This document shows, in pieces, positions 33,859 to 43,759 of a stretch of DNA of 64,000 nucleotides. The translations under genes and the position numbers were made by a program. The number at the start of each line of letters is the position of its first letter. Within the stretch, counting starts at the first letter, position 1. The stretch lies in contig CAJOFM010000008.1 in NCBI GenBank assembly GCA_905233915.1, forward strand, positions 1-64,000. Reading direction: 5' to 3'. The DNA comes from an uncultured Muribaculaceae bacterium (GTDB lineage Bacteria > Bacteroidota > Bacteroidia > Bacteroidales > Muribaculaceae). The notes beneath the pieces are model-generated. The model searched no databases, was not told where the DNA came from, and saw only the letters and a program-made list of their open reading frames with translations.

Positions 33859-36800
33859 TTACAGTTTAATTGGATTACTGCGCAGGTGGAAGTCTTTATC
33901 AGTACGAATTTGTTCCGTTTTCATGATTCCATCTTCCTCTCTCACTCCATCAGGATTGACTGGCGCTTGCCAAATGTTCAAATCAATCACCCCGTCATTG
34001 AAATCATCAGTAATATATGTAGATGGAGTGTATAGTTTGAAATCATCCATGTAATGGTAATGATAATACCACCAACCATATGGATCCATGTCAAATACTA
34101 CATTGGTTGCATCAGTAAATGTCAAATCACTAAATTGATGCTCTCCCATATACTCACCATTCATATAATAGCGAATAGTGCCATCTTGATCAATCTCTAT
34201 TCTTTCATCAATCCATTGGTTATATCTAACTGGTGCTATAAACCACTCCTCTCCGGAATCTAATAAAGGTCTTGCTCCCGCACGAATAAAGATACCTAAA
34301 TGATTCTTATTCCAAGAGCCATCCCAATAGTAAGCATTATGGTAGTTTATTCTAACAGACCTATTGTTATCCAAGATTAAATCAGTCTGTTGATACGCGT
34401 ATTTTGCACTTCCTCCCCAATAAGAACCGGCATCGCTATTAACAGAGTTTAGCCAATACTTTCTCTCCATCACAATTAGTCCATTATACAGTGGTTTGGT
34501 GACGGTGACAGGAAGCATGATGGTGGTTTGGGTGTTGACATCTATGACGGTTACATTGGTGGAGCCCTCGGTAATTCCTTTAAGGGTGATAGTTTCATTT
34601 TCACGGTCAAGAGTGAAATCCACAATGCCGACATTGCTGCCCACGCTGTAGCTGCCGCTGCCGTTGAGCATTTCGATGGTGACAGACTCGCCCACGGCAA
34701 GAGTCACCGACTTCTGGGAAAGCTTGAAGGGATGCGTCTCCTCCTGTGTGACCACGTTGTCGGCGGCCAAATTCTTGATTTCATCGGCAGTCAACATGCG
34801 GTTATAGATGCGCACCTCATCCATCACGCCCTTAAACGGGTACCAGTAGTCCGAGAACTTGCCGAGGTAGAGGTCGTGACTGTTCATCTCAGTGAAGTTG
34901 GCATTGATGTCTCGTTGATCCATTAACCTACCGTCAACATACATGCGCGCCTTGGTTTTGCTATAGGTCACAGCAATGTGCACCCACTCATTGAGCTTGT
35001 TACCGTCAATCTTATTTTCTGAATTCAACTCCATCCAGTGACTCTGTCCTAACCATGTTGCACCCCATACATGCATGTTGGAGTTATCATTGAGTCCAAT
35101 CTCCAAAACTGGTCCTGTTCGATCATGGTCTCTTGCAAAAATACAATGTGTACCTCTGCTGCTGTAATTTCCCCAGCCATCCATGCCGGCCCAGTCGAGG
35201 GGCTTGACATAGCAGGCAAAGGTGAAGCCGTCGGTGAACTGCAGCGACTGGCTGTTGGGGATGCGGATGTAGCCTGGATGGTTGTAGCCGCCAAAGTGCC
35301 AGGCTCCTCCCGTATCACCATTCACACCATGGGTGCTCCACAAGTCATGCACCTCTCCATGATTGCCGTTACCACTGGCGTCACGGGCATCGCCATCAAA
35401 GGGGTAATAGGCCACAAGGCCGTCATTAAGGTCCAGATTAGTCTCACTGTCAAGGACAGCACGAATCATAGCAACGATTGTTGCTATATCTATTTGGTCA
35501 TCAGTGAATGATACTGAACCATTGTTAAGTACCGCCATAATTACAGCAACCACATCACCCACGTCTGCAACGTCATCACCATTAGTGTCATAGTTCGCGC
35601 ATGACGTACCAGTCAATGTATAGGTCACGGGGTCAATACCATCACCAGCATTAACTGTGAGCAGTGCGGTATGGTCGCCCGAAGCAGTGGGATTATAGTC
35701 AACCTTAACGGTCTTGCCTCCATCGGCATTGGCATCGGCAGCACTCACCGAGTTTACCACAGAAAACATCCCGGCATTGGCCCCACTGAGAGAGATGCTC
35801 ACATCTTGGTCCAAATTCTGACCTACCACCGACAGCGAGGCTGTGTGCTGTGAGTTGGTGTTCACCGTCCCGAACCGCCTGCCCGTCAACTGTGTCGAGA
35901 GTGACTTCTCATTTCTCATAGGCGTTAAAACTAAGGCCTGTTGAGAAACAGAAAAATCATAACTTTCAACTGTTAGCAAATAACTATAGTAATAGTTATC
36001 ACCAACACCACCCCATCCCCAATTCACACTAAATCTGCCATCTTCATCATAGCCATCAAAAATAAAAGCATGACCTGATCCAGACTTCGAATCATCGGCA
36101 CTATATATAATGGGTAATTGTTCATCTAATTGTTGCCTTAACAACTCATCCCATTCCTCAACAGAATTGAAATTCGCTCTTTGATTTCCAGTATAGTCAT
36201 ATTCAAAATGTTTAGAAACAGCATTTATTATGCCACCCACAGTTGATTCTGTTTCACGAGCTCCATATTCAACTTCACTTGCTATGCCAAGGTCATACAT
36301 TAGTTTTGCCACCTCATCTATTTGCTCTATGGTATATGTATTGCCATCTGTATAATTATTTTGCATCAAATCCCAGTTATAGTAGGAATTGGCAAAATTG
36401 GCACTCATAGTGACCTGATACTTTTCTTCATGCAACAATGCTCCTGTAGGATCGTAAGGATAAGGAACATATTGTGTAACTTCGCTGGTATAACGGTTAC
36501 TTCCAATGCCAACCTTTGGCCACTTGTGGAATCTCATGATCTGTGCCACAGCAGTCGGTCCGCAACCTGTTAATGCATGTTCTTGATTTTCGTCGTTCCC
36601 TCCATAAGCAAAAGGGCATCTTTTGTTATATGGATAACACTGATCCCATTTGGTGGTAAGTAAGGGTCCGACTCTAGTATTGAGTTTTACCGGTTTGCGG
36701 GCCTTTACCTCGGGGTGGTCACGCAGGTACTGGAGCTGCCGCTGGTACTCGCCCAGCCACCACTTTGCGTTTTCGGGCAGCGACTCGTAGTCAAACGTGC

Positions 36801-37080
36801 CGCACGTACTGTAACCCCAAACGGGCACCGTGCGGTCATCGCCACTGACGACAATGAAGCCGCCGTCATCACCGTTATTGAACACATAGTAGTCGGGCTT
36901 GCCGTCAACAGAGCGCGCCTGATGGGCGAGCTTGAGGGTTGCCCCGGCCTTGAGGCTGTGGCCGCCCTGGTTGACAAAGTCACGCGCCACGGCCAGGGCA
37001 CGGTCGGCAGTGACCACCTCGGCCTGGCACAACACGATGGCTGACAACGCCATCAACAGGGATAAAAACATTATTTTCAT
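33859..37080 (-). CDS. C10-family cysteine protease with lectin-like and dockerin-like modules
   Basis: 1073 residues; the start MKIMFLSLLMALSAIVLCQA gives a clean signal peptide (the frame also extends 21 codons upstream). Domains in order: Spi-type propeptide (about 21-130), streptopain-like protease (about 135-400) with catalytic Cys173 in LTGCGPTAVAQIM and His337 in SGHAFIFDGYDEDGRFSVNWGW, an Ig-like segment, a degenerate dockerin pair (YDTNGDDVADVGDVVAVIM), a LamG/ConA-like domain (LVAYYPFDGDARDASGNGNHG...VMDEVRIYNRMLTADEI), a BIG-type Ig domain and a second lectin-like module at the C-terminus. It is probably a secreted protease acting on host or dietary protein, anchored to glycans by its lectin modules. 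By eye, base composition changes between modules (AT-rich protease domain, GC-richer propeptide and LamG), suggesting domain shuffling. Confidence 0.9.
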   Translation of the reverse strand: MKIMFLSLLMALSAIVLCQAEVVTADRALAVARDFVNQGGHSLKAGATLKLAHQARSVDGKPDYYVFNNGDDGGFIVVSGDDRTVPVWGYSTCGTFDYESLPENAKWWLGEYQRQLQYLRDHPEVKARKPVKLNTRVGPLLTTKWDQCYPYNKRCPFAYGGNDENQEHALTGCGPTAVAQIMRFHKWPKVGIGSNRYTSEVTQYVPYPYDPTGALLHEEKYQVTMSANFANSYYNWDLMQNNYTDGNTYTIEQIDEVAKLMYDLGIASEVEYGARETESTVGGIINAVSKHFEYDYTGNQRANFNSVEEWDELLRQQLDEQLPIIYSADDSKSGSGHAFIFDGYDEDGRFSVNWGWGGVGDNYYYSYLLTVESYDFSVSQQALVLTPMRNEKSLSTQLTGRRFGTVNTNSQHTASLSVVGQNLDQDVSISLSGANAGMFSVVNSVSAADANADGGKTVKVDYNPTASGDHTALLTVNAGDGIDPVTYTLTGTSCANYDTNGDDVADVGDVVAVIMAVLNNGSVSFTDDQIDIATIVAMIRAVLDSETNLDLNDGLVAYYPFDGDARDASGNGNHGEVHDLWSTHGVNGDTGGAWHFGGYNHPGYIRIPNSQSLQFTDGFTFACYVKPLDWAGMDGWGNYSSRGTHCIFARDHDRTGPVLEIGLNDNSNMHVWGATWLGQSHWMELNSENKIDGNKLNEWVHIAVTYSKTKARMYVDGRLMDQRDINANFTEMNSHDLYLGKFSDYWYPFKGVMDEVRIYNRMLTADEIKNLAADNVVTQEETHPFKLSQKSVTLAVGESVTIEMLNGSGSYSVGSNVGIVDFTLDRENETITLKGITEGSTNVTVIDVNTQTTIMLPVTVTKPLYNGLIVMERKYWLNSVNSDAGSYWGGSAKYAYQQTDLILDNNRSVRINYHNAYYWDGSWNKNHLGIFIRAGARPLLDSGEEWFIAPVRYNQWIDERIEIDQDGTIRYYMNGEYMGEHQFSDLTFTDATNVVFDMDPYGWWYYHYHYMDDFKLYTPSTYITDDFNDGVIDLNIWQAPVNPDGVREEDGIMKTEQIRTDKDFHLRSNPIKL

Positions 37081-37302
37081 TTCGATCAATGGTTTTATCG
37101 TTAATAATATTACAGGTATTGAAATGTCACAGTGCACCATCACTCACAGCAATCCACATGGGATTCTGTGGCTATGGCATGGTTATAGATTAAATGCACA
37201 AAGTCCTTTGAAAAAACGGGGATAGAACTATACACCCATTATCATCGGCAAAATAACAAAAAAAGAATGAGAAAACCAAGAGAAAGTTTAAGAAAATTAA
37301 AA

Positions 37303-37959
37303 TCAAAGGATGTGGAGCTGTTGCAGATAGGCGATGGTGCCTGTCACAAGGCCGTAGAGGGACAAAATCAGGATGATGGAGCCGATGATGCGGTTGATGA
37401 GCCACATGGAGCGGATGTTGAAATGGGTGCGCACCTTGTCCACAAAGAAGGTGATGACAGCCCACCATGCCAAAGCACCGGCAACGATAAAGAGATAGCC
37501 GAGTATGACGTGATAAAACTTGTATTCTGGTAGAGGGAAACTAAATCGAGCGAAAAGCGGTATAATCAGGAACATGATGAGGGGATTGCTCAAGGTGAAC
37601 AGGAAACCCGTGACCATGTCGCGCCAATGGTCGTTGCGTTGCTCAATGTTTTCCCTGATCTGACTCACGGGGTTGTGCATAATCATATAGCCGGCATAGA
37701 CGATTAGGATGATACTGCCTATGATTTGCAGCACGTTGACATGATCGGCGATAAAGTCAGTTACCAGGGAAATGCCGAGACCCACCAGCAGACAATAGAA
37801 CAAATCGCTAAGCGAGGCACCTATTCCAGTGAAGAAGCCAGACTCACGGCCATTATTCAGGGTGCGCTGGACACACAGGATACCTATAGGTCCCATCGGT
37901 GCCGACAGGATAATACCTATCGACATGCAACCGACTAATATGGATATGATAGTACCCAC
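37303..37959 (-). CDS. LysE-family exporter
   Basis: 218 residues with six hydrophobic segments, in the LysE/RhtB amino acid exporter family. Typical features are an early SAPMGPIGILCVQRTLNNGRESGFFTGIGASLSDLFY and TLSNPLIMFLIIPLFARF. It probably exports an amino acid or related metabolite across the inner membrane; the substrate is unknown. A -7 element TATCTTTG lies on the minus strand at 37992-37985, about 26 bases upstream. The 222 bases between it and the C10 protease gene start hold no gene. Confidence 0.9.
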   Translation of the reverse strand: MGTIISILVGCMSIGIILSAPMGPIGILCVQRTLNNGRESGFFTGIGASLSDLFYCLLVGLGISLVTDFIADHVNVLQIIGSIILIVYAGYMIMHNPVSQIRENIEQRNDHWRDMVTGFLFTLSNPLIMFLIIPLFARFSFPLPEYKFYHVILGYLFIVAGALAWWAVITFFVDKVRTHFNIRSMWLINRIIGSIILILSLYGLVTGTIAYLQQLHIL

Positions 37960-38062
37960 TGCTGGAGGTTTAGATTACAACTTGCAAAGATAATAAAAAG
38001 TTTTTTAGTTTCCAGTTTATAGTCACTTGTTTTTAGTGCAGATTGACATAAACCGCTGTCAG

Positions 38063-38839
38063 TTACTTGTTAAAATAGTATTGACGTTTGCCTCGTGTGC
38101 GGCCCGCAAAGTCGATAGCATGTGTCGGGCAATGGTGATAGCAGGAAAAACAGGTGGTGCACAGGCCGTTATGCTGCCACTCGGGCGGATTTCCATTAGC
38201 GCAGTCGATGTTACCGACAGGGCACACCTGCTGGCACTTACCGCAGCGGATACAGGTGCTGGTATCGACGGTAAATTTAGTATCAGTTACCCAGTGCTTG
38301 AGGAAGAAGCCACCCAGCAATCTGCTGTTTGTGCGGGGCCAGCGGCTTTTATTGATGTGCCGCACGCCCTTATTGCGGTTAACGATTTGAGGCAATATCG
38401 CCGACAACTCCTCACGAGCCGCAGCTACCTTGCGGGCAGCGCTCTCAGGAGTATCAATCTGGTCGATGAGCGGGAAATTGTAGGTCTCGGGCATAATCAC
38501 CGAGAAGACACTGTCGAGCGAGACTCCTATCGATTGTAAATCCTCGGTCAAATAATCAAAGGTCAAACCCACATCGTCGCCACAGGTCGCAAACGCATAG
38601 CAATACTGACCCTGGTAACCGGTCAAGCGAAGGCGCTTGATAAAGTCCCGCACAATGAAGGGCGGGCGCCAGCCATGAATGGGGAAACAGAAGCCGATGC
38701 GCTCATCGGCAGTCAGTTGATAATCATAATTACCCTTAACAACCGCATCAGCTATTGAAATTAGACGGTCATCGGTAGCTTGAGCCAATTGTGAAGCAAC
38801 AAACCCTGTGTTACCTGTTCCGCTGAAATATAATATCAT
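38063..38839 (-). CDS. EFR1-type flavodoxin/ferredoxin protein
   Basis: About 258 residues. The N-terminal flavodoxin-like half has the FMN phosphate loop ILYFSGTGNTGFVASQLA. The C-terminal half carries two [4Fe-4S] motifs, CIRCGKCQQVCPVGNIDC and CTTCFSCYHHCPTHAI. The arrangement is that of EFR1-family proteins of anaerobes; the redox partner is unknown. I use the ATG at 38839 (MILYFSGTGNT). Its first 29 bases overlap the end of the YiiX-like gene, so the three genes lptD, yiiX-like and this one form a tight, partly overlapping operon. Confidence 0.9.
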   Translation of the reverse strand: MILYFSGTGNTGFVASQLAQATDDRLISIADAVVKGNYDYQLTADERIGFCFPIHGWRPPFIVRDFIKRLRLTGYQGQYCYAFATCGDDVGLTFDYLTEDLQSIGVSLDSVFSVIMPETYNFPLIDQIDTPESAARKVAAAREELSAILPQIVNRNKGVRHINKSRWPRTNSRLLGGFFLKHWVTDTKFTVDTSTCIRCGKCQQVCPVGNIDCANGNPPEWQHNGLCTTCFSCYHHCPTHAIDFAGRTRGKRQYYFNK

Positions 38840-39473
38840 GATCGTTATAGTAAATCTTAGCAATAATGGTCACTTGCTGCCTGCGCGACAGTTCCCCAGG
38901 GTTGGTTCCCGGAGCGCCCTCAGGTACAGTCAAGCCACGCTCGGCATAAAACTTCAGCCAATAGTCAGTCACTTGCCCTGACTTGTCATGAAATGACATC
39001 GAGATTGGTTCGAAAATGAGTGCCCCATGATGATTGACATAATTCATCTGTACCAATTCGCTGCAATACAGGGCACTATCTCCAGGCATATAGAGGTCAT
39101 CATAGGGCTTACCCACCATCGCAAGACAATGCTTTATCGACCTATCAAAGTCCACATCAACACTTACCCTGCCGAGTAACAAGCGGGGGTTTTCAAGCAA
39201 GAACGAGTTAATGGGTGTGAGTTGTACGGCAGGTTTTACAGCTTCGATGACATACAGCAATCCTTCTTCCCCGCCTATACGGTGAACAATGCCCACATGG
39301 TCGATGGGCAGTTCCTCTACCCCACTGGTCACAGCGGTTATTGCATTGGCCGAATCCGGGCAACAGAAAAGCAGATCGCCTTCACGCAGATTATTCATCC
39401 ACTGGCCCTCGAGCGGTAATGAAAAGCACAATGCCCAAATAATGGCGAAGAGTTTAATACCACGTGACACCAT
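38811..39473 (-). CDS. YiiX-like NlpC/P60-type cysteine hydrolase
   Basis: About 220 residues with a signal peptide (MVSRGIKLFAIIWALCFSLPLEG). The YiiX/YebB family is a permuted papain-like fold: the His is in LPIDHVGIVHR and the Cys in ALYCSELVQMNYV. Relatives cleave peptide or lipid-linked bonds in the envelope; the substrate here is unknown. The frame extends to 39497, but the Met at 39473 gives a better signal peptide. Either start overlaps the 3' end of the lptD gene, and its stop lies inside the next gene, so translation is probably coupled across all three. Confidence 0.88.
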   Translation of the reverse strand: MVSRGIKLFAIIWALCFSLPLEGQWMNNLREGDLLFCCPDSANAITAVTSGVEELPIDHVGIVHRIGGEEGLLYVIEAVKPAVQLTPINSFLLENPRLLLGRVSVDVDFDRSIKHCLAMVGKPYDDLYMPGDSALYCSELVQMNYVNHHGALIFEPISMSFHDKSGQVTDYWLKFYAERGLTVPEGAPGTNPGELSRRQQVTIIAKIYYNDHDIIFQRNR

Positions 39474-42204
39474 TGTTGATGCTGGAATGTTTGTCATATT
39501 TCACATCCTGCAGAATCGACGACTTGACTGCAATGTGGAAGTTATAACTCTTGTATGGACCAACGGGCACGAAGCTGGCACTCATCTCAAAGCAGTGCAT
39601 CTGACGCGAGATACTGCAATTCATGTAGGCAATCTTGTGGGTGTCGAAGTTGTAGCTTGCCGATGCCGACAGCGACCAGTTTTTTGTTGGTCGGATGCTG
39701 GCATTCATGCTCAGGTTCTGTGTCCACTTGCCATTATACTCGAGCTTATCGTAGTTAAATGTGCCGTATCCGTAAGACAGCGAATAATTGACAGTCAAGC
39801 TCCAAGGACAATCCCACTTGGCATACCCATTGATGAGCTCCAAATCGGTGGTGGGGCCAGTCGCGTTGGTATCCTCATCTTCTTGGTTATCATTATCCTT
39901 TTTGATATTGTCTTGTGGAGGCTTGTTCTGGTCATTAGTCTTGTCCTTATCCTTCTTACGCTTGAACGTATCGTTGTTAAACGTATAGGAGAAAGAGGTG
40001 CCCGTACTTGAAAGGCGTCCCCAGCCGCCACCATTGAACAGGCGCAACTTGTTGATCCTTACAGGTGCACCAGATTCGTTGAGACCATATTTATAGACAT
40101 CCCAAGTCGCACTCAAGTTAAGGTTAAATCCCTTGGTGAGACGCAACATGATGCTTGTGTTCAGGTTACTCCACTTCAAGGAGTCGGCAGCAAGGTTACA
40201 GGACTGGCTTAATGTAAAGTTTTCGATGAGCGAAATTTTCTTGAAACCAGTGCTGTCGTTGTCGCTCTTGACCTTTGCCTCCAGGTTGTTGGCTATATTG
40301 AAAGAAATGGTCCCTGATTTGCCCGAGGGCGCACCACCAAACAGTCCATGCTGGAAATAATTGTATCGAGAATTGTGATGTCTGCCAGCATTATCCACAT
40401 AATCCAAATTACCGTAATACCCCCAGAATGGATCACTAAAGTCGGGTGCTGCCGAGAAAGAGATGGAGGGAGACATCACGTGGCGCACGGTTTGCAACTT
40501 TTCACTGATTTTTCCCAAGAACTTCAATGGCGTGAAAAAGCCGTAAATCTTGGTGCTAAGCGTAACAGCAAAACTAAAGTCAAAGATGTTATAGAAACTG
40601 TAAGTGGTATCACGCACCACAGCACTTGCGTTGGGATCCCATTGTTGTCGTATCTTGCTGGTGTACATACGGTCATTCATGTTGATGCTCGGAGTGATGT
40701 TGAAATACTTCATCACGTTGAATGTTGCCTGAATGGGAACCGAGTGACTCATGCCGTTACGCCAGTCCTTGACAAGACTCTTGTGCAGGAATTCGTTCTG
40801 CTTGGCCGTCAATGAGTTTTGGAAACGGCCCGTATAACTAACCTTGATTTTCTCATACCATCGCTCATCACCTACCGACCGTTTGCGCTTGAACGGTGCC
40901 GTCTGAGTCATGCTAATCGTGAAATTAGGGAATGACACGGTTAACGTGGAATCGGCGGTACGTTGTGAGATATTGGCCGTTGACGATATAGTCCACTTGC
41001 TGTTGGGAATCTTATAGGTCAAGTTCACCGTGCTGCTCTTTGTGTTCTCGGTAAAGGCATTGGTGTAGTAGGTGTTCAAGCTGTTGCGGGCATAACCTGT
41101 CGTGGCAAAGTTCACGCTTGCCGAGAAAGTCAGGAAAGGATTGGCTTTTTGGTTCTGGCTATGACTCCACAACACTTGGAAGTTCTTAATCTTGTTGTAG
41201 TCAGGGTCGTCCTTCTGGCCAGTTACAGTTGTCAAGTAATTGACGCTGAAAGAGCCGGAATACTTATATCGGCGAGAATAAGATGATTGAGCCGACAAGC
41301 CCCACGACCCACGAGTGTAAATTTCACCTGTTATAGCAAGGTCGGCATGTTCACTCAATGCCAGGTAGTAACCACCGTTACGCAAATAGAAACCCCTATT
41401 ATAGTCCTCACCAAAGGTGGGCACCAGGATACCACTCTGGTATTTCTCGCTGAAGGGGAAAAAGCCAAAGGGCACAGCAATGGGCAAAGGCAGGTCCTCA
41501 AGCACCATATAAGCAGGTCCTGTCACCACGTTCTTCTTGGGTTTAACCTTGGCTTTAGTTAACTGGAAGTAAAAATGGGGATGATCATGATCATCACAGG
41601 TAGTGTAGCGGCCATCCTTGATATAGTAGTAATCATCCTCGGTCTTTTTGGTGATGCCTCCGGTGAGAAAACCCTCGCCTTGCTCGGTGACGATATCGGT
41701 GATATATCCGCGCTTGGTCTTGAAGTTGTACTTCATTATTTTGGACTCATACTCACCACTATTGTCCTTAAAGACGGGGTTGCCCTTAAGCTCGCCCACG
41801 CTATCGGCCACACCGATGGCTTGAACCTGGCTACTGTCCATATCCATGCTGATTTGGGCAGCACTCATGTCAATATCACCATACAGGATTTTACCACTGC
41901 CATACATCATTGCATGATTACGGCCTAACAAAATGATACTGTCCTTGGCACTGAACTCCACCACATGGTCCAAATCCACCATTTCCCTGACAAAACGGCT
42001 GGCTTGCCCTTCATTTGAGCTGAGGGCAGATTGGGGAGCGTTAAGTGAATCGCCTTCGGCCTTGACAACAGAGTCCACGGCCTGATTCAAATCCACCGTC
42101 GTGACTTGACCATGTGAAAAAGCAGGCAGCAAGGTGATTGCCGCAATCAATGCCAACATAATATGGAGACTCCTAGTAGTCAATGTCCAATTATTCAGTT
42201 TCAA
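39454..42204 (-). CDS. lptD: LptD/OstA-like LPS assembly outer membrane protein
   Basis: 916 residues. A signal-type N-terminus (LHIMLALIAAITLLPAFSHG) is followed by an OstA-like N-terminal region (DSIILLGRNHAMMYGSGKILYGDIDMSAAQISMDMDS). A large beta-barrel begins around GPAYMVLEDLPLPIAVPFGFFPFSEKYQSGILVPTFGED. In the LPS transport system this protein inserts lipopolysaccharide into the outer leaflet. The Bacteroidota form diverges from the proteobacterial one. An acidic/lysine stretch (about residues 770-800, DKDKTNDQNKPPQDNIKKDN) is a likely surface loop. The gene leads an overlapping operon with a YiiX-like hydrolase and an EFR1 protein. Its promoter is clear. Confidence 0.9.
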   Translation of the reverse strand: MKLNNWTLTTRSLHIMLALIAAITLLPAFSHGQVTTVDLNQAVDSVVKAEGDSLNAPQSALSSNEGQASRFVREMVDLDHVVEFSAKDSIILLGRNHAMMYGSGKILYGDIDMSAAQISMDMDSSQVQAIGVADSVGELKGNPVFKDNSGEYESKIMKYNFKTKRGYITDIVTEQGEGFLTGGITKKTEDDYYYIKDGRYTTCDDHDHPHFYFQLTKAKVKPKKNVVTGPAYMVLEDLPLPIAVPFGFFPFSEKYQSGILVPTFGEDYNRGFYLRNGGYYLALSEHADLAITGEIYTRGSWGLSAQSSYSRRYKYSGSFSVNYLTTVTGQKDDPDYNKIKNFQVLWSHSQNQKANPFLTFSASVNFATTGYARNSLNTYYTNAFTENTKSSTVNLTYKIPNSKWTISSTANISQRTADSTLTVSFPNFTISMTQTAPFKRKRSVGDERWYEKIKVSYTGRFQNSLTAKQNEFLHKSLVKDWRNGMSHSVPIQATFNVMKYFNITPSINMNDRMYTSKIRQQWDPNASAVVRDTTYSFYNIFDFSFAVTLSTKIYGFFTPLKFLGKISEKLQTVRHVMSPSISFSAAPDFSDPFWGYYGNLDYVDNAGRHHNSRYNYFQHGLFGGAPSGKSGTISFNIANNLEAKVKSDNDSTGFKKISLIENFTLSQSCNLAADSLKWSNLNTSIMLRLTKGFNLNLSATWDVYKYGLNESGAPVRINKLRLFNGGGWGRLSSTGTSFSYTFNNDTFKRKKDKDKTNDQNKPPQDNIKKDNDNQEDEDTNATGPTTDLELINGYAKWDCPWSLTVNYSLSYGYGTFNYDKLEYNGKWTQNLSMNASIRPTKNWSLSASASYNFDTHKIAYMNCSISRQMHCFEMSASFVPVGPYKSYNFHIAVKSSILQDVKYDKHSSINNGVTWY

Positions 42205-42208
42205 CCTG

Positions 42209-42238
42209 CAAAATTAATGCAAATCTACAGCACTACAA
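42209..42238 (-). promoter_or_regulatory. promoter of the lptD operon
   Basis: On the minus strand TTG (42238-42236), 19 bases, TAATTTTG (42216-42209). The -7 box ends only five bases before the ATG at 42204, so the transcript would be almost leaderless, or a start slightly downstream is used. A second TAATTTTG at 42302-42309 on the plus strand probably drives hydG in the opposite direction. Confidence 0.6.
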
Positions 42239-42343
42239 GCAAGTTTTTGTTTTATTATCTTTTTTTAGTAGGCTATTGATGACAACATAACAACTTTTTG
42301 TTAATTTTGCGGATTATAACAACTAATAACTATTCGCAATATT

Positions 42344-43759
42344 ATGTATAACGTCAAGTCTAACCATGCCGATGAGTTCATCGACGACAGCGAAATACTG
42401 GAAACACTGGCTTATGCCGAGAAAAACAAGAGTAACCGAGCTCTAATTGAAAAGATTATCGATAAAGCGGCCTTGTGCAAGGGTCTTACTCACCGTGAGG
42501 CAGCAGTTCTGCTCGACTGTGACCAACCCGACCTGATTGAACGCTACGAGCAACTGGCAAAAGATGTAAAACGTCGCTTCTACGGCAATCGCATCGTGAT
42601 GTTCGCACCACTTTACCTTTCGAACTATTGCATCAACGGTTGCGTGTATTGCCCCTACCACGCCAAGAATAAGACCATTCCTCGTAAGAAACTGTCCCAG
42701 GATGAGATCCGGTCCGAAGTCGAGGCACTGGTCAAGATGGGACACAAACGCATAGCCCTTGAGGCTGGCGAGCATCCCGTAATGAACCCGCTTGAGTATA
42801 TTCTCGAGTCAATCCACACCATCTATGACACCAAGGTGGGTAATGGAGAAATCCGCCGCCTGAACGTCAATATTGCCGCTACCGAGGTTGAGGCCTACCA
42901 AAAACTCAAGGCTGCCGGCATCGGCACCTACATCCTGTTCCAGGAAACCTATAACCGTAAGAATTACGAAGCATTGCACCCGACGGGTCCAAAAAGCAAC
43001 TACTGCTATCACACCGAGGCCATGGACCGTGCTCAACTGGGTGGCTGTGATGACGTGGGCATCGGCGTACTCTACGGCTTGACGACCTACCGTTATGATT
43101 TCGTGGGTCTGCTGATGCATGCCGAACATCTTGAGGCCCGTTTTGGCGTAGGTCCCCACACCATCAGCGTGCCGCGCATCTGCCCCGCCGAGGACATCTC
43201 ACTTGATGAGTTCCCCGATGTGTTGCCCGATGACATCTTCTGCCACATCATCGCCGTTATCCGCCTGGCTGTGCCCTATACCGGCATGATTATCTCCACC
43301 CGTGAGAGCCAGAGCGTGCGCGCCAAGGTGCTTGACCTGGGTGTATCACAGATCAGTGGTGGCAGCCGCACCAGCGTCGGTGGTTACACCACAGTTGAAC
43401 GACATGACGAGACTGCACAATTTGACGTGAGTGACACGCGCACCCTCGACGAGGTCATCAACTGGTTGCTGTCGATTGGTTACCTGCCCAGTTTCTGCAC
43501 TGCATGCTACCGTTCGGGCCGCACCGGTGACCGCTTTATGGAATTGTGCAAGGCCGGCAAGATTGGCAACATATGCACCCCCAATGCCTTGATGACCCTC
43601 AAGGAATACCTGATGGATTTTGCCAGCGAGGACACTGTCGCCAAGGGCGAAGCTCTCATCAAGGATGAATTGGCCAAATTGACCAACGAGCGTGTCCGTG
43701 AGATTGCGACACAGCACCTCATTGAGATTGCCAATGGCAAGCGAGACTTCTACTTTTAA
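42344..43759 (+). CDS. hydG: [FeFe]-hydrogenase maturase HydG
   Basis: 471 residues; a radical SAM tyrosine lyase that makes the CO and cyanide ligands of the hydrogenase H-cluster. The radical SAM cluster is in CINGCVYCPYHAKN (CxxxCxxC). The C-terminal auxiliary cluster has CTAC followed 22 residues later by Cys (CX2CX22C), diagnostic for HydG and absent from its relative ThiH. It overlaps hydF by 26 bases. The hydrogenase genes themselves lie downstream on the opposite strand. The third maturase, HydE, is not in the window. Confidence 0.97.
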   Translation: MYNVKSNHADEFIDDSEILETLAYAEKNKSNRALIEKIIDKAALCKGLTHREAAVLLDCDQPDLIERYEQLAKDVKRRFYGNRIVMFAPLYLSNYCINGCVYCPYHAKNKTIPRKKLSQDEIRSEVEALVKMGHKRIALEAGEHPVMNPLEYILESIHTIYDTKVGNGEIRRLNVNIAATEVEAYQKLKAAGIGTYILFQETYNRKNYEALHPTGPKSNYCYHTEAMDRAQLGGCDDVGIGVLYGLTTYRYDFVGLLMHAEHLEARFGVGPHTISVPRICPAEDISLDEFPDVLPDDIFCHIIAVIRLAVPYTGMIISTRESQSVRAKVLDLGVSQISGGSRTSVGGYTTVERHDETAQFDVSDTRTLDEVINWLLSIGYLPSFCTACYRSGRTGDRFMELCKAGKIGNICTPNALMTLKEYLMDFASEDTVAKGEALIKDELAKLTNERVREIATQHLIEIANGKRDFYF

